Shown in pieces: positions 25,997-34,961 of a DNA stretch of 64,000 nt (position 1 is its first letter; the number at the start of each line of letters is the position of its first letter). The stretch spans positions 62,001-126,000 of the forward strand of contig CALOBV010000025.1 of assembly GCA_942491535.1 (NCBI GenBank), read 5' to 3'. Below the pieces are notes generated by a model, which saw nothing but the letters and a program-made list of their open reading frames with translations, made no database searches and was not told the DNA's origin. A program made the translations under genes and the position numbers. The stretch comes from JAUVKT01 sp942491535. GTDB taxonomy: Bacteria; Bacteroidota; Bacteroidia; Bacteroidales; VadinHA17.

Positions 25997-26775
25997 GTGA
26001 TAAAACAAAAAGGTTTGAAAGTAACATTTTTAGGAACAGGGACCTCCCAGGGAATACCGGTAATTGCCTGTAATTGCAAAACCTGTAAATCTGCAGATCC
26101 GAAGGATAGAAGACTAAGGTCTTCTGTAATGATTGAAGAAGAGGGAAGGATTTATGTAATTGATGCCGGTCCGGATTTCAGGCAGCAGATGCTGAGAGAG
26201 GATGTTCAGAACCTTGATGCAATATTAATTACTCATGAACATAAGGATCATATAGGAGGCATGGATGATGTCCGGGCTTTCAACTTCAAGAACAGGAAGT
26301 CTATGGATGTTTACTGTGATTACAGAGTTGAGTTGGCATTAAAGCTGGCCTACCCGTATGTTTTTGATTCTAAGGGATATCCGGGAGCCCCCAGGATGGA
26401 TATTCATACTATAGCTGATCATCCTTTTGATCTTAATGGAATGGAAATTATACCCATTAAGGTATTACATAAGGACCTTCCGGTATATGGATTCAGGCTG
26501 GGTGGATTTACATACATTACCGATGCAAATGCAATTTCTTCAAATAGTATGGCCCTTATCGAAGGGACTGATTACCTTGTAATCAATGCCCTGAGGAAAA
26601 AAAGCACCCATCACATTATAATCTTGATGAAGCTCTTGAATTTATCGCTTATATAAAGCCCCGGAAAGCATATATTACTCATATAGGACACGAAATGGGA
26701 CTCTGTTCTGAAGTTTCTGCAGAATTGCCTGAAAATGTGGAGCTCGCCTATGATGGCCTGTCTTTTAAAGCCTGA
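25997..26775 (+). pseudogene. MBL-fold metallo-hydrolase (PhnP-like), frameshifted at an A7 run
   Basis: The first frame starts at GTG 25997 and has TFLGTGTSQGIP, CNCKTCKS, then the metallo-beta-lactamase motif THEHKDHIGG, and reaches LVINALRKK before running into an unrelated tail and a stop at 26656. The family's C-terminal part continues in the -1 frame: HPSHYNLDEALEFI, KAYITHIGHEMG and ENVELAYDGLSF, ending in TGA at 26773-26775. The join is at A7 (26597-26603); A8 would restore one frame. So this is a whole gene of about 260 residues interrupted by one base. It could be a sequencing or assembly error, a true mutation, or a gene rescued by transcriptional slippage. The family includes cyclic phosphodiesterases such as PhnP; the substrate is unknown. 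Confidence 0.82.
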
Positions 26776-26789
26776 GAAAAATATCTGTT

Positions 26790-26990
26790 TTAGTACCTCT
26801 TTTTGTTGTAGCTCTTCTTCAATTTCTTCTGGTAAGAGTTTGAAAAGAAGTATTTATTTCTTCCCAGATTTGATTGGCTTACATGAGATTTCTGTTTTCT
26901 CTTTTTTGCATAGGGGTTTTGCCTGGAAGTTGCACAGCCAGTCATCAGAATCGCAAACAATACTATTGATAAGTACTTTAGAAACTTCAT
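26790..26990 (-). CDS. Small basic lipoprotein
   Basis: This 66-residue protein has a clear lipoprotein signal (MKFLKYLSIVLFAILMTGC, lipidated C19). The mature 48 residues are rich in lysine, arginine, serine, asparagine and tyrosine (for example YAKKRKQK and KKLKKSYNKKRY), with no recognised domain. Short basic lipoproteins of this kind are common in Bacteroidota; a role in binding acidic polymers or the envelope is only a guess. It converges on the frameshifted metallo-hydrolase gene with a 14-base gap. Confidence 0.65.
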   Translation of the reverse strand: MKFLKYLSIVLFAILMTGCATSRQNPYAKKRKQKSHVSQSNLGRNKYFFSNSYQKKLKKSYNKKRY

Positions 26991-27169
26991 AATTAAACTG
27001 TAGTTTTGTTAAGTTTGCTAAGAGACTTAAAAGTAATATTTTTTTAAGAATATTAAAACTATAGAATGTTTACGTTGTTTATTCCAAAATGTTTCTCTCT
27101 TTGTATATTTATTTGCAGCTGAGAGCAAATAAGAGTAAATTGCATCATCAATTTATAGCATCTTTAAAA

Positions 27170-29947
27170 ATGATTAACAGACTGGTTTACAATGTATTTA
27201 TATTGATATTTTTTAGCCTGCCCTGTAAGCTTAGCGCCCAGGAACTTGATAACATCGGATTGTCGACATCTGATGGCTTAACTCTTCAGCGACTTCTATT
27301 ATCAGATTCTGGTCAAATCGATCTTGCGAATCCGCAACCCCTCTTTAGTTTTGTATTAAATGGTAAATACAGACAATCTGATGATGTAAATGCCATCCTG
27401 AATAGCACACGCTTTATCCTTAATTATGATGAGTCGCTGAAGGTCACTTTTACATCATTTGGAGGAAATCATCCTGGATGGAGGGGAGAGATAGTTTTTG
27501 AGAATGAGGGTTATGATACACTGGAAATATCTAATGTACTTCCATTTGGTGAGAACCCTGAAAACGTTTATATAACAGGCAGTGGAGAGCCCGGTCTTGC
27601 CAGGGCCTGGTTGCATCGACCCGGTTATAGCCCTGTAAGGGTTATATTACCTGATAATGCATGGGAAGCCGGATATTCATCTTTTAATATAGATGGAAAC
27701 AGGTCGGGCTGTGCTTTGATCAGAAGGGATTCAGGAGAAGACGCTATAAAGTCACGATATTCTACAAAATTACCTCCCAGAACCAGTATTTCATTTTCTT
27801 TTCATGGCGAGATATTCAGAGGGCCATGGCAGGAAGGCCTTAGAAAGGTTTTCAGAAAGAGGTACTTATATGATCTTTACGAGTTTGATAATAGCCTTTA
27901 TAAGAGGGAGGATCTGGCCTGGATCAGGTCAAGTTATCTGATAGCATTGCAATTTGCATGGGATAATACTTTTTATGACCGATTTGAAGGGAAATACAAG
28001 TATGGAGCTTTCCTGGCCGAGGCAAACCGGCAATTTGGTCACCTCGATGTATTTGGCATCTGGCCAACCTGGCCCAGACTGGGTGTTGACACAAGAAATC
28101 AATGGGACCTTTACAAAGATTTGCCTGGAGGTACAGAACAATTAAGGAGTTTTGCAAGATTATCACGCAAGTATGATACGCGCTTTTTTATTGCCTATAA
28201 TCCCTGGGATAAAAGCACACGTATTGAGAATCAACTTAGTGGCATGGCTCGATTAATAGGTGATATCGAAGCCGATGGCGTAGTACTCGATACCAGGGGT
28301 AGCTCCAGTTACGAACTGCAGGAAAGTGCCGATAGTGTTCGCAAGGGCGTTGTTATGTATAGTGAAGGTATGGCTGTGGTTGAAGATATGCCAGGCATAG
28401 TGTCAGGTCGGGTTCACAATGCAATCTTTCTGTCACCGGAGTTAAATCTTAACAGACTGATAAAACCAGAGTTTGCAATATTCAGGGTTTGTGATGTTGG
28501 CGAAGCACCATTGCACAGGGAAATTGCTATTTCTTTTTTTAATGGAGTTGGTACCGAACTGAACCTTTTCAGGCCTGGTCGTGATTTTCAACTGGATAAA
28601 GATTATGACTTCCTGGCATCCACAACTATGATACTGAGGGAAAATACAGATGTTTTTAGGGATACAACATGGACTCCTCTTATTGATACCAGACGGGATA
28701 ATGTACTTGTAAATCGTTGGGGTAGTGGCAGTAAGATATTATATACAGTTCTTACAATGGATCCCTCTGGTATAGATGATCCTGTTTTTGAGGTTGATAA
28801 CAGTATCCAGCATCATTATGTTAGTCTGTGGAATTCATCAGAACTCAAACCAATAAAAAGAGGCAATAAGCTTATTATTAAAACAAGTACCTTACCATAT
28901 AATAAGTCATACAGCGGAACCCGGCTTGAAGGCTCGGTCGACTGTATTGCAAGGTTTGCAAAGATTCTGGACACGAGAATTTCAAACGATACTCTACTCG
29001 TGAAATCACAAAAAGAAGGAGTAATAAGGATTTACAAGGGAGTGCCTTCTTACCAGGCCGAAAAGATTGAGTTCAGGCTTAAGAGTGATACTGCTATTTA
29101 TCTGCCCGGTATTTTCGGCGATTATCAAGGCAAGATTGTAGTGAATTTGCTTAATGATGGCCTGCTGAATGATGTTAATATTTTAAGGCGCAGTGGCGGA
29201 ATGCCCTGGTTAATATCAAGACTTGAAAGGACTGAACTTGCAGATAAGATCCCACGAGAGATGGTTCTGGTGCCGGGAACAAAGTTAAACTATACGGTAG
29301 AGGCAAATGATAATTTTATACCTCATCCTGAAAAGGAGAGGAGGGAGGTGATGATTGATTCGTTCCTAATTGATAAATATCCCGTAACAAACCTCGAATA
29401 TTACAAATTTGTAATGGCAACAGATTATTATCCGAACGACACAATAAATTACCTGCGTCACTGGGATAATAATATTTACAGGCAGGGCCAGGAAAAATAC
29501 CCTGTTGTGTATATCAGTTATGAAGATGCAATGGCTTTCGCAGAATGGTCGGGAAAGAGGCTGCCAACCGAGCATGAATGGCAACTGGCTGCACAGGGAA
29601 CAGACGGAAGACTATGGCCATGGGGAAATGAATTTCATGGTACCAAATGCAATAATTCTTTCGATAGGGCTACCCCTGTTGATGCCTTTTCAAAGGGCGA
29701 AAGCCCCTATGGAGTTTTCGACCTTGTCGGAAATGTATGGCAGATTACCGGAGATATTTACTCAAATGGCAGTCATTATTTTAATATAATACGGGGTGGA
29801 AGTTTTTATAAACCCGATTCTAGCTGGTGGTATGTTGAAGGAGGTCCTCAGCCTCTTACCAAAACACAGATGCTATTGCTTGTATCCCCGGGTTTTGACA
29901 GAAACTCAACGATAGGATTCAGATGTGTAAAAGATATAGTAAAATAG
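27170..29947 (+). CDS. Secreted protein: glycosidase-like N-terminal region fused to a SUMF1 domain
   Basis: The protein has 925 residues from ATG 27170; the upstream in-frame ATG at 27089 would put 27 residues before a good signal peptide (ending KLSAQE) and is rejected. Residues about 30-250 look like a beta-sandwich. About 260-560 resemble a glycoside-hydrolase TIM barrel, with FGIWPTWPRLG and an EADGVVLDTRG strand end. A further sandwich follows. Residues about 696-925 form a SUMF1/formylglycine-generating-enzyme-like domain: MVLVPG, DKYPVTNLEYYKFV, YPVVYISYEDAMAFAEWSGKRLPTEHEW, WPWGNEF, FDLVGNVWQ and a final GFRCVKD. The fusion suggests a polysaccharide-acting extracellular enzyme or binding protein. 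The SUMF1 part need not be catalytic. It converges on galK with a 6-base gap. Confidence 0.75.
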   Translation: MINRLVYNVFILIFFSLPCKLSAQELDNIGLSTSDGLTLQRLLLSDSGQIDLANPQPLFSFVLNGKYRQSDDVNAILNSTRFILNYDESLKVTFTSFGGNHPGWRGEIVFENEGYDTLEISNVLPFGENPENVYITGSGEPGLARAWLHRPGYSPVRVILPDNAWEAGYSSFNIDGNRSGCALIRRDSGEDAIKSRYSTKLPPRTSISFSFHGEIFRGPWQEGLRKVFRKRYLYDLYEFDNSLYKREDLAWIRSSYLIALQFAWDNTFYDRFEGKYKYGAFLAEANRQFGHLDVFGIWPTWPRLGVDTRNQWDLYKDLPGGTEQLRSFARLSRKYDTRFFIAYNPWDKSTRIENQLSGMARLIGDIEADGVVLDTRGSSSYELQESADSVRKGVVMYSEGMAVVEDMPGIVSGRVHNAIFLSPELNLNRLIKPEFAIFRVCDVGEAPLHREIAISFFNGVGTELNLFRPGRDFQLDKDYDFLASTTMILRENTDVFRDTTWTPLIDTRRDNVLVNRWGSGSKILYTVLTMDPSGIDDPVFEVDNSIQHHYVSLWNSSELKPIKRGNKLIIKTSTLPYNKSYSGTRLEGSVDCIARFAKILDTRISNDTLLVKSQKEGVIRIYKGVPSYQAEKIEFRLKSDTAIYLPGIFGDYQGKIVVNLLNDGLLNDVNILRRSGGMPWLISRLERTELADKIPREMVLVPGTKLNYTVEANDNFIPHPEKERREVMIDSFLIDKYPVTNLEYYKFVMATDYYPNDTINYLRHWDNNIYRQGQEKYPVVYISYEDAMAFAEWSGKRLPTEHEWQLAAQGTDGRLWPWGNEFHGTKCNNSFDRATPVDAFSKGESPYGVFDLVGNVWQITGDIYSNGSHYFNIIRGGSFYKPDSSWWYVEGGPQPLTKTQMLLLVSPGFDRNSTIGFRCVKDIVK

Positions 29948-29953
29948 CTTTAT

Positions 29954-31117
29954 TTAAGGATTAACCAGCCCTGCTCCATTTCCTATTACTGGCTTATAAA
30001 AATCGGCTTTTAGCCCGGTGATTTCAGTGTATTTCTTATCGAGTTGTTTGATGAACTCATCTGTTTTGCTGCTTTCAACTAGGTTTACCGTACATCCTCC
30101 AAACCCTGCCCCGGTCATCCTGCTTCCAATTACTCCATCTATTTTTCTGGCCTGGTATACAAGCGTATCCAGTTCAATGCCTGTAACATCATAATCGTTT
30201 TTAAGAGAATCATGAGACTGATTCATTAATTCTCCAAACCACTTGATGTCTTCGTTGTGAAGAGCATTAACTGCTTCAAGAACGCGGTTGTTTTCAGTGA
30301 TTACATGCCTTGCTCTTTTAAAAACTATCTCATCATTTATGCTTTCTTCAAGCAGATTCAGGTCCTTAACAGAGAGTTGACTGAGATGATCAATTTTTAT
30401 GATTGAAGAAACTAAGTTAACTGCAGTCTCACATTCTGCCCTTCGTTCGTTGTATTTTGAATCTGTTAATCCTCTTCTTTTATTCGTATTCACGATTATT
30501 AAACTGTAGTCCTTAAGCACTATTGGAACATTCCTGTACTCAAGAGTATCGCAATTAAGGAAGATAGCACTGTCTTTCTTTCCGAAGCCCACCGCAAACT
30601 GGTCCATAATGCCACAGTTCATTCCAACAAAGTTGTTTTCGGCGCTCTGCGACAATTTTGCCATTTCCAGCATATTAATATTTGCATTAAACAGAGTATT
30701 AAGAGCAACAGATGTTACCATTTCTATCGATGCTGATGATGAAAGTCCGGCACCGTTTGGAATATTACCTGCAAAAAGCAAATCTATACCACTGATTTTT
30801 ACTCCCCGGTTAATAAACTCTTTTATTACTCCTAAAGGATAGTTAACCCATTCACCGTCAGTGTTTCTTTTGATCCCTTCATTACTTATATCAAGAGTAT
30901 AATCAAAGTTCAGGCTACGTAGACTTATTATTCCTGAATCATTAGCAGAGGCAGCCAGGTAAATTCCATAGTCGAGTGCACATGGTAGCACAAAACCCAT
31001 ATTATAATCGGTATGCTCCCCGATCAGGTTAACTCTGCCTGGCGAAAAAAAGAAAACAGGATTATTAGTCCTGTTTCTGAATAATTTAAAATATTCTTTC
31101 TTTAAAATATTGATCAT
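29954..31117 (-). CDS. galK: Galactokinase
   Basis: The protein has 387 residues of the GHMP kinase family. The galactokinase signature GRVNLIGEHTDYN (about 28-40) is present, as are the ATP-binding motif PNGAGLSSSASIE and the C-terminal GSRMTGAGFGGCTVNL. It phosphorylates galactose at C1 for the Leloir pathway. Its ATG follows the dnaA stop codon with no gap (TAG then ATG), so the two genes are almost certainly on one transcript and may be translationally coupled. No galE, galT or galP is nearby. It ends 6 bases from the converging SUMF1-domain gene. Confidence 0.95.
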   Translation of the reverse strand: MINILKKEYFKLFRNRTNNPVFFFSPGRVNLIGEHTDYNMGFVLPCALDYGIYLAASANDSGIISLRSLNFDYTLDISNEGIKRNTDGEWVNYPLGVIKEFINRGVKISGIDLLFAGNIPNGAGLSSSASIEMVTSVALNTLFNANINMLEMAKLSQSAENNFVGMNCGIMDQFAVGFGKKDSAIFLNCDTLEYRNVPIVLKDYSLIIVNTNKRRGLTDSKYNERRAECETAVNLVSSIIKIDHLSQLSVKDLNLLEESINDEIVFKRARHVITENNRVLEAVNALHNEDIKWFGELMNQSHDSLKNDYDVTGIELDTLVYQARKIDGVIGSRMTGAGFGGCTVNLVESSKTDEFIKQLDKKYTEITGLKADFYKPVIGNGAGLVNP

Positions 31118-32548
31118 CTAAACCTTAATTTTCTTCTCAATTTCGGCTATCTGGTGGCGGAAATGCTTATCAGTATCAATCAGGTTATTTACTGTCTTGC
31201 ATGCATGCAGAACTGTTGCATGGTCTTTGCCGCCTATCTGTGCACCAATGCTTGCCAGCGATGATTTTGTCATGTTCTTACTGAAGAACATAGACACCTG
31301 CCTGGCCTGAACAATTTCTCTTTTCCTGGTTTTGCTTTGCATCAGGTCGATAGGAATCCTGTAATAATCACAAACTATTTTCTGGATATAATCGATGGTA
31401 ATTTCTCTGGAGGTGTGCTTAACCAGTTTATCAATCATCTGCCTGGCAAGTTCGAGAGTGATCTCCTTCCTGTTTAGCGTAGATTGTGCATAAAGAGAAA
31501 TCAAGACTGCCTCAAGTTCACGGATATTGTTTGTAATATTTGTAGCCAGGTACTCAAAGATATCATCGTGAAGTTCTATACCGTCGTTATATGCTTTTTT
31601 CTTAAGAATAGCCAGCCTGGTCTCAAAATCAGGTTTCTGGAGATCTGCCAGCAGCCCCCACTTAAATCTTGATAGAAGCCTTACCTCCATACCCTGTAAT
31701 TCTATCGGAGGCCTGTCGCAGGTAAGTATAAGCTGCTTACCACTTTGATGAAGGTGATTAAAGATGTGGAAGAAGGTGTCCTGGGTCTTTTCCTTACCTG
31801 CAAATTCCTGGACATCATCAAGTATTAACACATCTATCATCTGGTAGAAGTGGAGGAAGTCATTTTTGTTATTGTTTCTGATAGACTCTACAAATTGAGT
31901 CTGAAACTTATTTGCATTAACATAGAGTACTATCTTGTCGGGATACTGTTCTTTTACCTGGATTCCGATTGCCTGTGCCAGGTGAGTTTTCCCCAGGCCT
32001 GAGTCGCCATAGATCATTAGCGGATTAAAAGCGGTACCACCCGGGTTATTCCCAACAGCCATGCCTGCAGACCTTGCAAGCCTGTTGCAATCGCCCTCTA
32101 TATAATTCTGAAATGAATAATCAGGGTTAAGTTTTGGATCAAAGTGAACTTTCTTGATGCCGGGAATTACGAAGGGGTTTTTTATCGAGGTATTAGCCGA
32201 TTCGATAGGTACAGATACAGGCCTGTTGGTAAGTTCAGATTTATTCCTGGAGGGATATTTAACAGTATAGGGTTTGCCATTTGAGAACTGTGTGTTCTCC
32301 ATAACCACATTATATTCAAGTTTTGCATCATTACCCAGTTCTCTTCTTATCGTTTTTCTCAGTACATCAATATATTGCTCTTCGAGATATTCATAAAAGA
32401 AAGGACTGGGTACCTGTATTGTCAGAATATTGTTGTTAAGCTTAAGTGGAACAATTGGTTCAAACCAGGTTTTAAAACTAATTGATGGAATAATATCCTT
32501 AATAATTTGCAGACAATTATCCCATACGTCAAGATGCGTTTTGTTCAT
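31118..32548 (-). CDS. dnaA: Chromosomal replication initiator protein DnaA
   Basis: The protein has 476 residues and all four DnaA domains. Domain I (about 1-85) starts VWDNCLQIIKDII; a variable linker follows. The AAA+ domain has Walker A GDSGLGKT (181-188) and Walker B LILDD (241-245). Domain IV carries the DNA-binding signature GGKDHATVLHAC (439-450). It initiates replication by binding DnaA boxes and opening oriC. galK follows with no gap, which is unusual. The 258 bases upstream are extremely AT-rich and include long A and T runs; an oriC there is possible but not shown. recF and dnaN are not adjacent. Confidence 0.97.
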   Translation of the reverse strand: MNKTHLDVWDNCLQIIKDIIPSISFKTWFEPIVPLKLNNNILTIQVPSPFFYEYLEEQYIDVLRKTIRRELGNDAKLEYNVVMENTQFSNGKPYTVKYPSRNKSELTNRPVSVPIESANTSIKNPFVIPGIKKVHFDPKLNPDYSFQNYIEGDCNRLARSAGMAVGNNPGGTAFNPLMIYGDSGLGKTHLAQAIGIQVKEQYPDKIVLYVNANKFQTQFVESIRNNNKNDFLHFYQMIDVLILDDVQEFAGKEKTQDTFFHIFNHLHQSGKQLILTCDRPPIELQGMEVRLLSRFKWGLLADLQKPDFETRLAILKKKAYNDGIELHDDIFEYLATNITNNIRELEAVLISLYAQSTLNRKEITLELARQMIDKLVKHTSREITIDYIQKIVCDYYRIPIDLMQSKTRKREIVQARQVSMFFSKNMTKSSLASIGAQIGGKDHATVLHACKTVNNLIDTDKHFRHQIAEIEKKIKV

Positions 32549-32806
32549 TTAGATTAGTGGTTAATACGTTCTACAAGTCGATTTGAGCCAGATCCCAAAT
32601 CTCACACAATATTTGTAAAAAAAAATGTTAAAAAAAAAATTTTTTTTACTTGATTTTCTGAAATAAATTATATGAACTTAGTCCTCAGTATATTATGTAA
32701 TGTATTTTTTTAATATTTTGTAATATATTGAATGTCAGGCGTATACATATTAGTCATTGATCCACAGCTAATTGGAACTACTGTAAATTGCTATACTGAT
32801 ACAAAT
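32549..32806. other. AT-rich gap upstream of dnaA; candidate origin/unwinding region
   Basis: The 258 bases between dnaA and the MlaD-family gene include A9, A10 and T8 runs (32617-32647; A10 directly followed by T8) and TA-rich stretches to about 32730. One near-consensus DnaA box, TGATCCACA (one mismatch to TTATCCACA), lies at 32758-32766. No cluster of exact boxes is visible, so an origin is only a possibility; the region must at least hold the dnaA promoter. Confidence 0.35.
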
Positions 32807-33751
32807 CTACTCCTTCTTATTTCCAAATATAGAAAAATGAACATATTTACCAGGGTTCATCTCTATATCTTTCAACAATATTTCGAGTGATTTTAATGAA
32901 TTTGTCAGATTAATATAAAGAGTGTCATCATTAAATATTTTACCTGCGCTTCCATAACCTTTATTCATCTTATCAAGGATATCCGATGACCTTGAAAGTG
33001 AAACTTGAAGTGAGGCAAGTGATGAATCAATTTCAGCCTCAGAGATTGAAGCGCTTATCCTGTTAACCGAATATATTGTGCTATCAAACTTCTCTGTATT
33101 TTCACCAAGCATCTGGCTAAACTTATTGAGATTGCTAACCAGTTCAGACAGGTCATCTGAATTGCTGGCCAGGAGCTTTCTGAAATCGCCACTTGCTTTT
33201 TCAAGGTTTTCTGCACTCTGATCTATATTATTCGAAAAGTCTGCTGTAAACAGATTATTTAATTTTATTAATAGGGTATCCAGGTTTCCAATCATACCCT
33301 TGGTGCGGTCAATAACCGGATCCAGGCTATTGTCCAGTTTATCCAGTATTGAGACTGCAACCCTGCCCTGGATCTCGTCGCCTGTGCGTAGCATATTCTC
33401 GCTGTCTCCCAGTATAAGGTCTATTTTCATACCTGCAATTAAGGTTGCAGTTGTGATCTCGGCTATACTGTTTTCCGGAATACTATAATTTTTTTCAATA
33501 CTTACCATTACTTCTATTAATCCGCTGCCATCGTTTACCAGTTTTACACTGCTAACCAGTCCGGATTTTAGTCCGCTGATCTCAACAGGACTGGATGGTA
33601 CAAGTCCGGCTACATTTTCATATTTAATATGGTAATGATCGTAGCTACTTAGAAGGTTTCGGCCTTTCAGAAAGCTGAAAAGCCAGATAAACAGGATTAT
33701 TATTACAATCGCTATTATCCCAACTCTGAATTCCGGGCTAAGTTTTTTCAT
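32807..33751 (-). CDS. MlaD/MCE-family lipid-transport substrate-binding protein
   Basis: The protein has 314 residues from the ATG at 33751 (an in-frame ATG at 33775 would overlap the amidase gene by 20 bases). A membrane anchor (VGIIAIVIIILFIWLFSFL, about 9-27) is followed by an MCE domain (YENVAGLVPSSPVEISGLKSGLVSSV up to AEITTATLIAGMKIDLILG). A long, probably helical tail with coiled-coil character and repeated serine/leucine follows. MCE proteins form hexameric rings that shuttle phospholipids between membranes with an ABC transporter (MlaEF), which is not in this window. It follows the N-acetylmuramoyl-L-alanine amidase by 4 bases on the same strand, so the two are co-transcribed. Confidence 0.88.
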   Translation of the reverse strand: MKKLSPEFRVGIIAIVIIILFIWLFSFLKGRNLLSSYDHYHIKYENVAGLVPSSPVEISGLKSGLVSSVKLVNDGSGLIEVMVSIEKNYSIPENSIAEITTATLIAGMKIDLILGDSENMLRTGDEIQGRVAVSILDKLDNSLDPVIDRTKGMIGNLDTLLIKLNNLFTADFSNNIDQSAENLEKASGDFRKLLASNSDDLSELVSNLNKFSQMLGENTEKFDSTIYSVNRISASISEAEIDSSLASLQVSLSRSSDILDKMNKGYGSAGKIFNDDTLYINLTNSLKSLEILLKDIEMNPGKYVHFSIFGNKKE

Positions 33752-33755
33752 ATTA

Positions 33756-34886
33756 TTACTTTTTTGAAAGTTCAATCGCTTCCTGCAAAGGAATAATCTT
33801 ATTGTTCCTTACAGCAATCACAAAGGCATCCGGGTATTTCTCCTTAACATTCTTTCTGTGAACTGCTGCTTCCTTATAGCTTGCAAAATGACCTGAAGCA
33901 TATTTATAATACTTACCTGCCGCAATTTCGCTAATTTCAGGCAGGTTTTTGAAGTTTTCTGAACTTATTCCCCTTTTTGTGGTAGAAGTTGAAAGTTGAA
34001 CCCTGAAGTCAATAATATTATTTAATTGATTTTCTTGAACGTTTCGCTTGACGGTTGAAAAATCACTTTTCTTATCTATTGATAGTTTGTAGTCCCTGAA
34101 AGCTCTGAAGATTGCTGATGCGATATAGTCCTGCCCCTTTTCTGACATTAAAAATTTCTCTTCCTCGCTATTGGAGATAAATCCTGCCTCAACAAGCACA
34201 CTCGGCATGGTTGTTTGCCATAGAACAAGTAGTCCTGCCTGTTTAACACCTCTATCTCTCAATCCAACTCTCTCCCTGAATTGATTCTGAACATATGAAG
34301 CAAAGTTGAGGCTTTGTTCGAGGTAAATATTCTGCATTAAGGAGAAGGTAATAAAAGATTCAGAAGAGTTGGGATCATATCCCTGGTATCTTGTAGAATA
34401 ATCGTCTTCCAGGGTAATTACCGAGTTTTCTGACATAGCCACTTCCAGATTTCCCGCATCCTTGTGTATACCCATTGCAAATGTTTCTGAGCCTTTTATT
34501 CTTCTGTCGCTAAAGCCGTTGCAGTGGATCGAGATAAACAGGTCGGCTTTAGCCTTATTGGCTATCTCGGCTCTCTTATATAATTCAATAAATTCATCAT
34601 TATCCCTGGTGTAAATTACCTTAACTCCACCAATATTTTCCTTAATATATTCCCCGGTTTTAAGAGCTATAGATAGTGCAAGATCTTTTTCCTTACTCAG
34701 TCTCCCGAGCGAGCCTGGATCTTTTCCTCCATGCCCCGCATCTATTACAACTATCCAGCTCTTTTCGATGGGATTATCAGGTTGCAGGTCTGGATTAATC
34801 CATGCACACAGGCTCAACAATACAATTGAGAGCGACAATACTTTAAGAGTGGTATAATATTTGCGATTTTTAGCTTGTCTATTCAT
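33756..34886 (-). CDS. N-acetylmuramoyl-L-alanine amidase, AmiC/Amidase_3
   Basis: The protein has 376 residues from ATG 34886; a longer reading to 34967 begins ahead of the -7 element. It cleaves the amide bond between MurNAc and L-alanine in peptidoglycan. A signal/anchor (LKVLSLSIVLLSLCAW) is followed by Amidase_3 zinc motifs: VIDAGHGGKDPG, SKEKDLAL, DLFISIHCNG, and the catalytic glutamate in VLVEAGFIS. The C-terminus resembles a SPOR-like domain (GHFASYKEAAVHRKNVKEKYPDAFVIAVRNN), which would target it to septal glycan. It pairs with the MlaD-like gene downstream and is divergent from lptD. The promoter is probably the TATTTTTG element on the minus strand at 34946-34953. Confidence 0.92.
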   Translation of the reverse strand: MNRQAKNRKYYTTLKVLSLSIVLLSLCAWINPDLQPDNPIEKSWIVVIDAGHGGKDPGSLGRLSKEKDLALSIALKTGEYIKENIGGVKVIYTRDNDEFIELYKRAEIANKAKADLFISIHCNGFSDRRIKGSETFAMGIHKDAGNLEVAMSENSVITLEDDYSTRYQGYDPNSSESFITFSLMQNIYLEQSLNFASYVQNQFRERVGLRDRGVKQAGLLVLWQTTMPSVLVEAGFISNSEEEKFLMSEKGQDYIASAIFRAFRDYKLSIDKKSDFSTVKRNVQENQLNNIIDFRVQLSTSTTKRGISSENFKNLPEISEIAAGKYYKYASGHFASYKEAAVHRKNVKEKYPDAFVIAVRNNKIIPLQEAIELSKK

Positions 34887-34945
34887 TCGTAGAATGCGAT
34901 TTTTGATTAGTTTTACGCTGTCATAAATAAAGGACGCAAACAATA

Positions 34946-34953
34946 CAAAAATA
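34946..34953 (-). promoter_or_regulatory. Putative -7 element of the amidase-MlaD transcript
   Basis: The minus strand reads TATTTTTG, a full TAnnTTTG match 60 bases before the ATG at 34886. It lies in the short divergent gap with lptD. Confidence 0.5.
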
Positions 34954-34961
34954 GTATTAAG

